From Aequorivita sp. (lineage in GTDB: Bacteria; Bacteroidota; Bacteroidia; Flavobacteriales; Flavobacteriaceae): 55,005 bases of DNA. Under the pieces are notes generated by a model, which was given only the letters and a program-made list of their open reading frames with translations, ran no database searches and was not told the DNA's origin. Positions 42,102-51,452 of the stretch are shown piece by piece (the stretch's first letter is position 1; each line of letters opens with the position of its first letter). The DNA lies in NCBI GenBank assembly GCA_026646335.1, contig JAPKFY010000005.1, positions 1-55,005 on the forward strand, read 5' to 3'. Made by a program: the position numbers and the translations under genes.

Positions 42102-42135
42102 TTTTATTTTTTATTGCTTATTTTTATTTTTTATT
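42102..42135. repeat. heptamer array TTTTATT in the hmgA leader
   Basis: TTTTATT, TTTTATT, GCTTATT, TTTTATT, TTTTATT (AATAAAA on the minus strand), with one unit overlapping by a base, directly before the hmgA start codon. This is the one array that lies on the 5' side of a gene without following a stop. Confidence 0.45.
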
Positions 42136-42216
42136 GATTCTTAGGAACAAAATACCCTAAAATCAAGCTTCCCACAAATATCGGAAAAATATTGGAGCTA
42201 AACGTTTAAGTTTATG

Positions 42217-44451
42217 CTAAAACCGATAGCCCAGCGCCACATACCATTCGCTTTGATCCCGTTCGGGAGAATAGGAATATTTAATCTCCATCGGTCCCAA
42301 AACGGTTTCTAAACCATAACCTGCCGAAAAACCTGAATAATCTACTCCATCTATCCATTGACCGGTTTCAAAAAGATCGTTGCCCACGTTGGCAATATTA
42401 GCCGAAATATTGATGTGGTTCTTTCTAAATATTTCATAGTCTAAGGTAAGTTTAGATTTCAGATAGGTATTTCCACGAAGCGAGATGGCCTCATACCCCA
42501 TAAACGAAATAATGTTGTTCATCTCCTTAAAACCATAACCCCCCAATGCAAAGTCCAGGGAAGTGGTTTCTGGCCCACCCCATTTAAAGCCGCCCTCGGT
42601 TGTTAAATTTGCTGAAATTGTATTGAAAAAAGTATAGGCATATCCTAATTTGGCCTTTGCCAGTGAGAAGGGCTCAAAGTCTTTGTTTCGGCCATTGGCC
42701 AAAAGATACCAATGAAAATCGCCTGAGAAATAAACCCCTTTCTTCGGAAAAAAACTATTGTCATAGCTGTCATATTTCATAAAACCGAAAGCGCTGTAAT
42801 AATTGGTGCTTTCAAAAATGGTTCGTGGAAGGTTGTTCTCATCCGTACCAATCGTTTCCGAAAGATAACGTAGGTATTTATGTTCCCCTCCCAAACCAAA
42901 AATTAAAGTTCTGCGGAAGAGCGTCTCAAAGTAAAGCTGGTTGGTAAAATCGCTATACTTTATGGACAGTTTGTTGATAGGCAATGAAAGTTCGGCATCC
43001 AAATCGGCATCAATGAAATTCAGGGGGACATCCGTTTCAAAAAAGTGATATTTTGAATTGAAGCCCACGCTCCAGTAAAACCCTTTGTCTATATAGTATT
43101 CAAAATTATAGCGAAGGTTATCTCCAGCAATCAAATCTAATGAAGCAATATCATTATTGGTGAAAAGTCTCTTTTTTGTAAAATTCACCAAAGCAGCAGT
43201 TCTGAACAAATCGTCATAATGTGCCGAAAAACGCAGCATCATAGAGGAATTGCTTTCCCGTAATTGCAACAACAGGGTGTTTTCATTATTTTCATCTTCA
43301 ATCAGCCTATAGCTGATGTCCTGAAAATTTCCTGTAGCCGAAAGATTGTTGATGCCTTCGCTAAAATTTTCATAGGTAATCTTGTCTGGTGTGCGAATTT
43401 TTAATTTGCCCAAAACATAACTTCGCGTATAATTATTAAGTCCCTCAATTTCTACGTTTTTTATGAAAATAGTATTGAGTTTTTTAAAGATTATTTTCTT
43501 TTTTTTAGTATGTTTTTGCCGTGAGGCCAACTCGGAAAGCTGCTCCTTAAAGGCTTCTGCGGCAGTCTCCCCAGATTCCACAATACTCTTTCCCGCATCA
43601 AAAGACACTACCGAAAAATTCTTGATATTCGGTTGAATATAAATATCCGTTTGTTTTCGCTTTTCAGTCATATCCCTAATGGTTCGATAATTATTTATCT
43701 GCACCAAAACGTCAAGAGCAGATTTTAGGTTCTCGCGGGTTTTAAGGCTGTCTTGCACGTCCACCCCAATAATGATGTCCATTCCTTTGGCCTTTACTTC
43801 GGTCACCGGATAATTATTTACCACCCCACCATCAATCAAAAGTTTGTCGTCAATAATTACTGGGCTAAAAAGTGAGGGCAAGGCTCCACTGGCAGTGACT
43901 GCTCGGGGAAGATACCCGTGATCCAGTATCACTTCTTTTCCAGTTTCAACATTTGTGGCAATGCAGAAAAAAGGAATGGGAAGCTCACTGAAATCTGAAA
44001 TCGTACTTACGTGGCTGGTCAATTTTGAAAGGAGATTATAAACATTCTGTCCCTTTGAAAGCCCTGAAGGAAAACCTATTTTGAAGCCATCAAACGGAAG
44101 CACCAAAGCATATTTTTCAGCTTCATTTTTTTCGTAAAAGGTTTTTGCGCTTCGCGGAATATTATCTTGTATTAAGGTGCTAAAATCTGTTTGCCGAAAT
44201 ATGCTGTCCAACTGATTTGCTGAATATCCCGAAGCGTATAGCGCTCCAATAATTGCACCCATACTTGTCCCGCCAATGAAATCTATGCGTACACCAGATT
44301 CCTCGATCACTTTTAAAGCGCCTATATGCGCCAGGCCTTTGGCGCCTCCGCCGCTCAAAACCAATCCAACCTTTATGTCCTCCCCATCCTTTTCCTGTGA
44401 AAAGAAAAGGGTTGAAATTAGCAGGAATACTATTAAAAGTGGTTTTTTCAT
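42217..44451 (-). CDS. patatin-like phospholipase with POTRA and Omp85 barrel (PlpD-like)
   Basis: A 744-residue outer-membrane protein of the type Vd / patatin-BamA architecture. After the signal peptide (LISTLFFSQ) comes the patatin domain: oxyanion hole GGGAKG (34-39), nucleophile GTSMG with Ser63, and catalytic Asp207 in the DGG motif. A POTRA-like segment (about 350-420) precedes an Omp85/FhaC-type beta barrel ending in VALGYRF. Family enzymes cleave phospholipids with phospholipase A activity. It starts 7 bases before the uvrC stop side, so the two are close-packed, with a heptamer repeat at the joint. Confidence 0.93.
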   Translation of the reverse strand: MKKPLLIVFLLISTLFFSQEKDGEDIKVGLVLSGGGAKGLAHIGALKVIEESGVRIDFIGGTSMGAIIGALYASGYSANQLDSIFRQTDFSTLIQDNIPRSAKTFYEKNEAEKYALVLPFDGFKIGFPSGLSKGQNVYNLLSKLTSHVSTISDFSELPIPFFCIATNVETGKEVILDHGYLPRAVTASGALPSLFSPVIIDDKLLIDGGVVNNYPVTEVKAKGMDIIIGVDVQDSLKTRENLKSALDVLVQINNYRTIRDMTEKRKQTDIYIQPNIKNFSVVSFDAGKSIVESGETAAEAFKEQLSELASRQKHTKKKKIIFKKLNTIFIKNVEIEGLNNYTRSYVLGKLKIRTPDKITYENFSEGINNLSATGNFQDISYRLIEDENNENTLLLQLRESNSSMMLRFSAHYDDLFRTAALVNFTKKRLFTNNDIASLDLIAGDNLRYNFEYYIDKGFYWSVGFNSKYHFFETDVPLNFIDADLDAELSLPINKLSIKYSDFTNQLYFETLFRRTLIFGLGGEHKYLRYLSETIGTDENNLPRTIFESTNYYSAFGFMKYDSYDNSFFPKKGVYFSGDFHWYLLANGRNKDFEPFSLAKAKLGYAYTFFNTISANLTTEGGFKWGGPETTSLDFALGGYGFKEMNNIISFMGYEAISLRGNTYLKSKLTLDYEIFRKNHINISANIANVGNDLFETGQWIDGVDYSGFSAGYGLETVLGPMEIKYSYSPERDQSEWYVALGYRF

Positions 44452-44472
44452 TATTCTCTATTCTCTATTTTT
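44452..44472. repeat. heptamer repeat TATTCTC spanning the uvrC stop
   Basis: TATTCTC, TATTCTC, TATTTTT lie across the last codons of uvrC and the start of the patatin gene. The uvrC stop codon (44458-44460 on the minus strand) is inside the array, as at 21705. Confidence 0.45.
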
Positions 44473-46287
44473 TTCTTTGGTCTTCCCCGTCAGTTTTATA
44501 TTTTGAAAATGTTCAAGCAATTTTTTCGCACGGCTTGTGCCAACAACCGTTGAAAGTTCTTCAAAACTTGCAGAAGCGATGCTCTTTGTGCTTTTAAAAT
44601 GTTTCAGCAATTCCACAACAGTTTTTTCGCCAATGCCAGGAATGGTTTCAAGCTCGGTGTTCAACGCTTGCTTGCTGCGTTTGCTTCGGTGAAAGGTAAT
44701 GCCAAAACGGTGCGCCTCGTTCCGCAATTGCTGAATTATTTTCAGGGTTTCACTTTTCTTATCTAAATACAAAGGAATGGGATCGTTTGGGTAAAATAAT
44801 TCTTCCAACCTTTTCGCAATTCCTATAATAGCGATTTTCCCGCGCAATTCCAGCTTGTCCAAACTTTTCAAAGCCGAGGAAAGTTGCCCTTTTCCCCCAT
44901 CTATGATGATGAGTTGCGGCAATGGTTGCTCTTCTTCAAGCAATCTTTTGTAACGCCTATAAACAACTTCTTCCATCGAAGCGAAATCATCTGGTCCCTC
45001 CACGGTTTTTATGTTGAATTTACGATAATCCTTTTTGCTCGGTTTTCCATTTTTGAAAACCACGCAGGCCGCCACGGGGTTTGTGCCCTGAATATTACTG
45101 TTGTCGAAACACTCAATATGTCGCGGTTCTTCGGAAAGGCGAAGATCCTTTTTCATTTGCGCCATAATTCGCTTTTCGTGTCTGTCCGGATCCACGATTT
45201 TTGACTGCTTGAATTTCTCCATCCGGAAATATTTAGCGTTCCGTTCCGACAGTTCAAGAATCGCTTTTTTATCGCCCAGTTTCGGGACGTGCACCTTTAC
45301 ATCCTCGCCAACCTCAACTTCAAAAGGCACATATATTTCCTTTGAAAGCGAATTGAACCGCTGTCTGATTTCAACAATGGCAAGCTGTAGCAACTCTTCA
45401 TTGGTTTCGTCCAATTTCTTTTTTAATTCCAAGGTGTGCGACCGTATAATGGAGCCATGCGAAAGTTGCAAAAAGTTAACATACGCATAACTTTCATCAG
45501 AAATTATGGAAAAAACATCAACGTTGTTGATCTTCGGGTTTACAACGGTCGATTTGCTTTGATAATTTTCCAAAATATCAATCTTTTCCTTGATGCGCTG
45601 GGCCTCTTCAAACTTTAAGGCAATCGCAAGTTCTTTCATCTGCTTTTTGAACTTTTTGAGTGATTCCTTAAAATTTCCCTTAACGATGTTTCGGATGGCT
45701 TCAATGTTTTCCAGATAATCCTTTTCGGAAAACAGACCTTCACAGGGACCCAAACAGTTTCCCAAATGATATTCCAGACAGACTTTAAATTTTCCAGCTG
45801 CTATGTTTTTCGCCGAAAGATCATAAACACAATTGCGCAACGGATAAAGGCCTTTTATTAAATCCAACAAGACATGTACGGTTTTCATGCTGGTATAGGG
45901 ACCATAGTATTCTGACCCATCCCGTATTACCTGCCGAGTAACAAAAACCCTCGGAAAACGTTCGTTTTTAATGCATATCCACGGATACGTTTTGTCGTCT
46001 TTCAGCATCACATTGTAGCGCGGCTGATATTTTTTTATCAAATTGTTTTCCAGCAAAAGCGCATCGGTCTCGGTTTTAACGACAATGTGCTTTATGGTTT
46101 CAATTTTTTTTACGAGAATTCGGGTTTTGCCATTGTCATGCTGTTTGGTAAAATAGGAAGCTACCCTTTTTTTTAGGTTCTTTGCCTTGCCCACATACAG
46201 CAGTTTCCCTTCTTTATCATAATATTGATAAACGCCGGGCGAATCGGGAAGTGTCGCAATTTGAAGTGTTACCGAAGCATTGGCCAT
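44458..46287 (-). CDS. uvrC: excinuclease ABC subunit C
   Basis: UvrC makes the two incisions on either side of a DNA lesion during nucleotide excision repair. The 609-residue protein has the GIY-YIG domain (GVYQYYDKEGKLLYVGKAKNLKKR near residues 18-41, in part), the UVR domain near 205-240, the RNase H-like C-terminal nuclease (ECFDNSNIQGTNPVAACV, IDGGKGQL) and a helix-hairpin-helix pair at the end (IPGIGEKTVVELLKHF). A box TATCTTTG at 46293-46300 is only 5 bases before the start codon, which would give almost no leader. Confidence 0.96.
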   Translation of the reverse strand: MANASVTLQIATLPDSPGVYQYYDKEGKLLYVGKAKNLKKRVASYFTKQHDNGKTRILVKKIETIKHIVVKTETDALLLENNLIKKYQPRYNVMLKDDKTYPWICIKNERFPRVFVTRQVIRDGSEYYGPYTSMKTVHVLLDLIKGLYPLRNCVYDLSAKNIAAGKFKVCLEYHLGNCLGPCEGLFSEKDYLENIEAIRNIVKGNFKESLKKFKKQMKELAIALKFEEAQRIKEKIDILENYQSKSTVVNPKINNVDVFSIISDESYAYVNFLQLSHGSIIRSHTLELKKKLDETNEELLQLAIVEIRQRFNSLSKEIYVPFEVEVGEDVKVHVPKLGDKKAILELSERNAKYFRMEKFKQSKIVDPDRHEKRIMAQMKKDLRLSEEPRHIECFDNSNIQGTNPVAACVVFKNGKPSKKDYRKFNIKTVEGPDDFASMEEVVYRRYKRLLEEEQPLPQLIIIDGGKGQLSSALKSLDKLELRGKIAIIGIAKRLEELFYPNDPIPLYLDKKSETLKIIQQLRNEAHRFGITFHRSKRSKQALNTELETIPGIGEKTVVELLKHFKSTKSIASASFEELSTVVGTSRAKKLLEHFQNIKLTGKTKEKNRE

Positions 46288-46292
46288 AGCCT

Positions 46293-46300
46293 CAAAGATA
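46293..46300 (-). promoter_or_regulatory. possible uvrC -7 box, near-leaderless
   Basis: On the minus strand TATCTTTG matches TAnnTTTG, 5 bases before the uvrC ATG. If real the transcript would begin at about the start codon. A -33 TTG is not seen. Confidence 0.3.
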
Positions 46301-46424
46301 CTTGATGTTTTGTTTTTTAAGGAATTTTTCTTGAAGCAATAAAAGTTAAGAAAGGGTTAAAAAGAGAATTTTTAAAATCTAAGATTGTGAAACTTGCGTA
46401 TCTATTACAACCAACTGAATAAAA

Positions 46425-46841
46425 ATGCCCAAAACCAATTTTTCCATTTCTTTTAAAAAGCTTTTCGTGCTTTTCCTTTCGGCTTTGTATCTGTTCAATC
46501 CTATGCAGAAACAAATTGCGGAGGGAATGCACACTTTTTCGCATGTGATGGCACATACTGATTATGGACATCATGATGAAGACCATTTGTTAGGGCACGA
46601 GCACACACATGAACACAAAATTATTGCGTTTTTCTCCAAAATATTTACTTCGGAAGAAAACCCCAAAGACCATAACGGCGTATTTTTCGATTATACTTTA
46701 GACAAACACTTTGCACAGGAATATCCCACAATTGATTTCAATATTAAAACTACTACAAAACACAATTTTTACTATTCTTTTCAAATTCCGAAGAGCGTAA
46801 AAACCATTCCCAGTCCGCCTCCGGAAATTTTCCTTTCATAA
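46425..46841 (+). CDS. His-rich exported protein, probable metal binding
   Basis: A 138-residue protein with a signal-like hydrophobic segment at about 11-27. Residues about 36-66 (MHTFSHVMAHTDYGHHDEDH, then LLGHEHTHEHK) hold ten histidines and several acidic residues, a pattern seen in zinc, nickel or copper binding proteins. The C-terminal half has no recognised motif and ends with a Pro-rich tail. The gene lies 65 bases before a TonB receptor gene on the same strand whose plug also carries His clusters, suggesting a shared metal-uptake role. The family is not one I can name. Confidence 0.7.
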   Translation: MPKTNFSISFKKLFVLFLSALYLFNPMQKQIAEGMHTFSHVMAHTDYGHHDEDHLLGHEHTHEHKIIAFFSKIFTSEENPKDHNGVFFDYTLDKHFAQEYPTIDFNIKTTTKHNFYYSFQIPKSVKTIPSPPPEIFLS

Positions 46842-46906
46842 TTTTTTAATGGAAGAAATCTTCTTTCATTCCAATTCTATTATTTAAATATTTTAAACCA
46901 ATCCCC

Positions 46907-49129
46907 ATGAAAAGAATAATCTTATGGGGCTTGTTGCTATGCTTTGGAATTGCGAAATCGCAATCATTAAAGGGAAAAGTAACAGACCCAAATAACAAAC
47001 CATTGGAAAACGTAGCGGTTTTTGACCGGAATTCCGGAAATCACACGCATACCGATTCCACTGGAAAATTTTCACTTGAAAACGTAAAGGAAAACGATAA
47101 CATTGGATTCTCCATTTTAGGTTACGCAACCTTTGAGTATTTAGTTTCAGCTCAAAGTTTTTCAGAAGCAATAAACATTACCATGGACGAAGCTGCCGTT
47201 TCATTAGAGCAAGTAACCATCACGCCTGAAGTGAACGCACTCAGCCAGATTGTGGCCGTAGATTTAAAAACCGCACCCGTGAACTCTTCGCAGGAAATAT
47301 TGCGAAAAGTTCCTGGCCTTTTCATTGGTCAGCATGCTGGCGGTGGAAAGGCAGAACAAATTTTTCTGCGCGGTTTCGATATTGACCACGGAACGGATAT
47401 TAATCTTTCCGTAGACGGAATGCCCGTAAACATGGTATCGCACGCGCACGGGCAAGGGTATAGCGATCTGCACTTTGTAATCCCAGAAACCATTGATAAA
47501 ATTTCCTTTGGAAAAGGGCCGTACTACGCAGAATATGGAGACTTTGCTACTGCTGGATACGTAGGCTTTAAAACTTTGGACAAGCCGGACAAAAGTTATG
47601 TTTCTTTAGAATATGGTCAATTTGATGCCTTTAGAACCGTTGGTCTTTTCAATCTTTTGGACACTGAAAATAGCAATGCCTATGTTGCCGCTTCACTTAA
47701 TTCATTCAATGGCCCTTTTGAGTCGCCACAGAATTTCAACCGTTTTAATACGATGGCGAAGTATAATCTGAATTTGCCCAACAATCAAAAACTGAAACTC
47801 ATTGCTTCGCATTTTCAGAGCAAGTGGGATGCTTCGGGGCAAATTCCACAACGTGCAATTGATGAGGGATTGATTACCAGATTTGGCGCCATTGACGATA
47901 CCGAAGGCGGAAATACAAGCCGAACAAATTTCATTATAAATCATTCAAAACAGGTATCGGATAACAAAAGGGTAACCACAAACGCATATTTTTCACACTA
48001 TGAATTTGAACTGTTTTCAAACTTTACTTTTTTCTTGGAAGATCCAGTGAACGGCGATCAAATTGCACAACGTGAAAAGCGAAATATCATGGGTTTCCAA
48101 ACCGAATTTTCAGATAAGATAAAAAATGAAACCCTTGATTTCTCCTACACCGCGGGAATTGGCGTGCGCTATGACGATGTGAATAATATTGAACTTTCAC
48201 ACACCAAAAACCGCTACGAAATTTTAGACAGAATTGCTTACGGAAATGTTGATCAAATAAACAGTTTTGCGTTTTTGAATACAGAATTTGGATTGGGCGA
48301 TTTCAAAATAAATCCTGCGTTGCGCCTGGATTATTTCAAGTTTGATTACGAAAACAAATTGTCGCCAACCTACGACAATCGAAGTGAAAGCAAAGTATTC
48401 GCCAGCCCAAAACTGAACTTTGTTTACAGCCCAAACCGCGATTTCCAGTTGTTTTTGAAAACGGGAATCGGTTTCCATTCCAACGATACACGGGTTGTTA
48501 TTGCCAATAGTGGCGAAGAAATTTTGCCCGCAGCTTATGGCGCAGATTTAGGCGGAATCTATAAATTGACGGACAATTTGATTGTCAATACAGCCTTATG
48601 GACTCTGTTTTTAGAGCAGGAATTTGTGTATGTTGGTGATGCAGGAATTGTGGAACCCAGCGGAAAAACCAGAAGAATGGGCGTTGATTTCGGTTTGCGT
48701 TACGAAGCAATGGATTGGCTCTATTTTTATGGCGACATAAATTATACTTATGCTCGAAGTACCGAAGAACCTAAAGGCAAAGATTATATCCCGCTCGCAC
48801 CAGAGTTGACATCAACGGGTGGAATTGCTGTTGAAAATCTTTCAAATTTTTCTGGCGGATTGGGTTATCGCTATATAAAAGATAGACCCGCAAATGAAGA
48901 CAATAGCATTGTTGCCAAGGGTTATTTTATGACCGATTTCAACATAAACTATACGTTTAGGAATTTTGTTTTTGGAATCGCCATTGAAAACCTTTTCAAC
49001 ACGGAATGGAACGAAACCCAATTTGCAACCGAAAGCAGATTATTTGACGAACCCGAACCTGTTGAAGAAATACACTTCACGCCTGGAACCCCGTTTTTCT
49101 TAAAAGGGAAAGTAACCGTTAATTTTTAA
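46907..49129 (+). CDS. TonB-dependent receptor, probable metal uptake
   Basis: An outer-membrane receptor of 740 residues. Signal peptide to about AKSQ (19), regulatory-like domain about 20-100 (LKGKVTDPNNKPLENVAV), plug about 115-230 and a barrel ending LKGKVTVNF. The plug has RGFDIDHGTDINLSVDGMPV followed by MVSHAHGQGYSDLHFVIPE, a His-bearing variant found in a widespread receptor subfamily. The regulatory domain also has NHTHTD. With the His-rich protein encoded just upstream this suggests a metal ion or metal chelate as substrate, but no regulator site or transporter is visible to prove it. Confidence 0.9.
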   Translation: MKRIILWGLLLCFGIAKSQSLKGKVTDPNNKPLENVAVFDRNSGNHTHTDSTGKFSLENVKENDNIGFSILGYATFEYLVSAQSFSEAINITMDEAAVSLEQVTITPEVNALSQIVAVDLKTAPVNSSQEILRKVPGLFIGQHAGGGKAEQIFLRGFDIDHGTDINLSVDGMPVNMVSHAHGQGYSDLHFVIPETIDKISFGKGPYYAEYGDFATAGYVGFKTLDKPDKSYVSLEYGQFDAFRTVGLFNLLDTENSNAYVAASLNSFNGPFESPQNFNRFNTMAKYNLNLPNNQKLKLIASHFQSKWDASGQIPQRAIDEGLITRFGAIDDTEGGNTSRTNFIINHSKQVSDNKRVTTNAYFSHYEFELFSNFTFFLEDPVNGDQIAQREKRNIMGFQTEFSDKIKNETLDFSYTAGIGVRYDDVNNIELSHTKNRYEILDRIAYGNVDQINSFAFLNTEFGLGDFKINPALRLDYFKFDYENKLSPTYDNRSESKVFASPKLNFVYSPNRDFQLFLKTGIGFHSNDTRVVIANSGEEILPAAYGADLGGIYKLTDNLIVNTALWTLFLEQEFVYVGDAGIVEPSGKTRRMGVDFGLRYEAMDWLYFYGDINYTYARSTEEPKGKDYIPLAPELTSTGGIAVENLSNFSGGLGYRYIKDRPANEDNSIVAKGYFMTDFNINYTFRNFVFGIAIENLFNTEWNETQFATESRLFDEPEPVEEIHFTPGTPFFLKGKVTVNF

Positions 49130-49186
49130 CTAATGATTTTATGGGCAATGTTCTTTTTGGTTAAATTGCACACAGAATAACCAACT

Positions 49187-50062
49187 ATGAACATTGCCAT
49201 TTTATCGCGCGGCGAAGCGCTTTATTCCACAAAGAGTCTTTTAAGTGCCGGCGAAGCGCGAAACCACACTATGGAAGTTTTGGATCCATCCTACTGCAGT
49301 CTTGCCGTGGAAAACGGAAAAGCAGTCCTCTATTTTCAGGATGAATTGATTGATGACATTCATGCAATCATTCCTCGCATCGGTGCTTCTAACACTTATT
49401 TTGGAACCAATGTAGTGCGCCATTTTGAGGCCATGGGCGTTTTTACTGTGGTTTCTTCCGAAGGAATTACAAATAGCCGTGACAAATGGACGTGCTTTCA
49501 AATATTGGCAAAAAATCAAATTCCCGTACCGAGAACCGTTTATGCATCGTTTTTTGAATTTGAGGAACAGTTGAAAAGTTTTGAAGGAAAGCCAATAATA
49601 ATTAAACTTTTGGAAGGTACGCATGGTGAAGGTGTAATTCTTTCTGAAAGTCCCCAAAATGCTTTGGCAACCATTGAAACCTTGAATGCCGCTGGCGTTA
49701 AATTTATACTTCAGGAATATATAGAAGAAGCCAATGGCGCAGACATTCGAGCCATAGTTGTGGACGGCGTTGTAGTTGCGGCAATGAAACGGAAATGCAA
49801 GATTGGCGATTTTAGAAGCAATCTGCATCGTGGCGGTACTTCAGAAAGTATCACTCTTTCCTCAACAGAAGAAAAAACGGCCATAAAAGCCGCCAAAGCA
49901 ATAGGTCTCGGGTTTTGTGGAGTTGATATTCTGCAATCCAAAAATGGCCCTTTGGTTTTGGAAATCAACAGTACGCCGGGATTGGAAGGCGTTGAAAATA
50001 CTTCGGGTAAAAATGTGTCGAAAAGTGTGATTGGGTTTATTGAGAGGAGTAGGAAAAAGTAG
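49187..50062 (+). CDS. rimK: RimK-type ATP-grasp glutamate ligase (copy 1)
   Basis: A 291-residue ATP-grasp ligase of the RimK family, which adds glutamate residues to the C-terminus of a protein, classically ribosomal protein S6. Features are RIGASNTYFGTNVVRHFEAMG in part near residue 63, [16 protein letters not shown] (ATP-binding loop) near 137, DIRAIVVDGVVVAAMKR, the FRSNLHRGG motif near 207, and VDILQSKNGPLVLEINSTPG, whose Glu and Asn bind magnesium. It opens a cluster with a RimB-type protease, a second RimK and an AspA/AstE-type hydrolase. Its real substrate is not known. Confidence 0.9.
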   Translation: MNIAILSRGEALYSTKSLLSAGEARNHTMEVLDPSYCSLAVENGKAVLYFQDELIDDIHAIIPRIGASNTYFGTNVVRHFEAMGVFTVVSSEGITNSRDKWTCFQILAKNQIPVPRTVYASFFEFEEQLKSFEGKPIIIKLLEGTHGEGVILSESPQNALATIETLNAAGVKFILQEYIEEANGADIRAIVVDGVVVAAMKRKCKIGDFRSNLHRGGTSESITLSSTEEKTAIKAAKAIGLGFCGVDILQSKNGPLVLEINSTPGLEGVENTSGKNVSKSVIGFIERSRKK

Positions 50063-50063
50063 C

Positions 50064-50084
50064 CAGTTCACAGTAGTCAGTAGG
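50064..50084. repeat. degenerate heptamer array, consensus CAGTNNN
   Basis: CAGTTCA, CAGTAGT, CAGTAGG: three 7-base units starting one base after the TAG stop codon of the first rimK gene. Confidence 0.4.
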
Positions 50085-50155
50085 CTTAAGTATTCATCAT
50101 TTAGTCCAGTTTCGATTTCGATTTCATATCTTGCAACAACAAAATCTCTAAAACA

Positions 50156-50581
50156 TTGAAAAGAAACATTGGCAGAATAGACAAAGCAGATTTTCCATTG
50201 CTGAATCTGTTCGATATTGAAGTGAAAATTGACACAGGGGCCTATACTTCCTCCATCCATTGCAAAAACATGAAAGTGGAAGAAAACTACTTGAAATGCA
50301 ACTTTCTGGACGAAGAACACCCAAGTTACCACGAAAAAGAAATTATATTTGACGAATATGACGTGAAAGTGGTTAAAAGCAGCAATGGGCAATCTGAAGC
50401 CAGATATAGAATTAAAACGGAAATTATCCTTTTCGGAAAAACACACCCAATTTATTTAACATTGAACGATCGCGAGGAGATGCGTTTTCCCGTACTTTTG
50501 GGAAGAAACTTTTTGAGCAATAAATACATGGTGGATATTAACAAAACCAACCTCTCCTTTAAACTAAAAACCAAAAAATGA
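50156..50581 (+). CDS. RimB-type ATP-dependent zinc protease family protein
   Basis: A 141-residue protein of the family called putative ATP-dependent zinc protease (RimB, PF05618 type), which is really a retropepsin-like fold. The aspartic-protease-like motif [13 protein letters not shown] has Asp26-Thr-Gly-Ala. Other landmarks are the C-terminal [15 protein letters not shown] near residue 105. In Pseudomonas, RimB works with RimK and trims or regulates its glutamate tails. The start is TTG at 50156. The next rimK overlaps its stop codon by four bases (ATGA), so the two are translationally coupled. Confidence 0.85.
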   Translation: MKRNIGRIDKADFPLLNLFDIEVKIDTGAYTSSIHCKNMKVEENYLKCNFLDEEHPSYHEKEIIFDEYDVKVVKSSNGQSEARYRIKTEIILFGKTHPIYLTLNDREEMRFPVLLGRNFLSNKYMVDINKTNLSFKLKTKK

Positions 50582-51450
50582 ACATAAAGATATTATCGGC
50601 AAACGCAAATTTATATTCCACCAAACGTCTTGTGGAAGCGGCAAAGGCCAGAAAACACGACGTAGAAGTTATAAACCACGCTAAGTGCGATATTGTAATC
50701 GAAAAGAAAAACCCAGTAATTATCTATAAAGGCCATAAGTTGGACCATGTGGATGCAATTATTCCAAGAATTGGGGCTTCTGTAACTTTTTATGGAACTG
50801 CCGTGGTGCGCCAGTTTGAGATGATGCGCGTGTTTACTACTACCGAATCGCAAGCCTTGGTTCGTTCGCGCGACAAACTGAGAAGTTTACAAATCCTTTC
50901 CCGTGCGGGATTGGGATTGCCAAAAACCGTTTTTACCAACTATTCCAAAAACGTTAAGGAAATCGTGGACCAAGCAGGTGGTGCGCCCGTAATTATTAAA
51001 TTGCTTGAAGGAACACAGGGTATTGGCGTTATTTTAGTGGAAAGCAGAAAAGCAGCGGAATCGGTGATTGAAGCTTTCAACAATTTGCAGGCCCGTGTTA
51101 TTGTTCAAGAATTCATAAAAGAAGCCGGTGGCGCTGACATTCGCGCTTTTATTGTGGACGGACAGGTGGTTGGCGCAATGAAAAGACAAGGAAAAGAAGG
51201 CGAATTCCGAAGTAACTTGCATCGTGGCGGAACTGCTTCGGTAATAAAACTAACCGATGAGGAAGAAACCGCAGCCCTAAAAGCCGCCAAGGCGATGGGC
51301 CTTGGAATTGCGGGGGTAGACATGCTCCAATCTGCCAGGGGACCCCTAATTTTGGAAGTAAACTCCTCTCCCGGATTGGAAGGAATAGAACAAGCCACTG
51401 GAAAAGACATTGCAAACACCATCATAAAATACATTGAACGCAACGTATAA
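50578..51450 (+). CDS. rimK: RimK-type ATP-grasp glutamate ligase (copy 2)
   Basis: A second ATP-grasp ligase of 290 residues, homologous throughout to the first copy: [20 protein letters not shown] in part, [45 protein letters not shown] and [20 protein letters not shown]. Differences are spread along the sequence, so the duplication is old rather than recent. The ATG at 50578 overlaps the protease stop codon and the next gene starts 2 bases after its stop. This copy, with canonical residues and tight coupling to the protease, may be the orthologue of classical RimK. Confidence 0.9.
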   Translation: MNIKILSANANLYSTKRLVEAAKARKHDVEVINHAKCDIVIEKKNPVIIYKGHKLDHVDAIIPRIGASVTFYGTAVVRQFEMMRVFTTTESQALVRSRDKLRSLQILSRAGLGLPKTVFTNYSKNVKEIVDQAGGAPVIIKLLEGTQGIGVILVESRKAAESVIEAFNNLQARVIVQEFIKEAGGADIRAFIVDGQVVGAMKRQGKEGEFRSNLHRGGTASVIKLTDEEETAALKAAKAMGLGIAGVDMLQSARGPLILEVNSSPGLEGIEQATGKDIANTIIKYIERNV

Positions 51451-51452
51451 AT

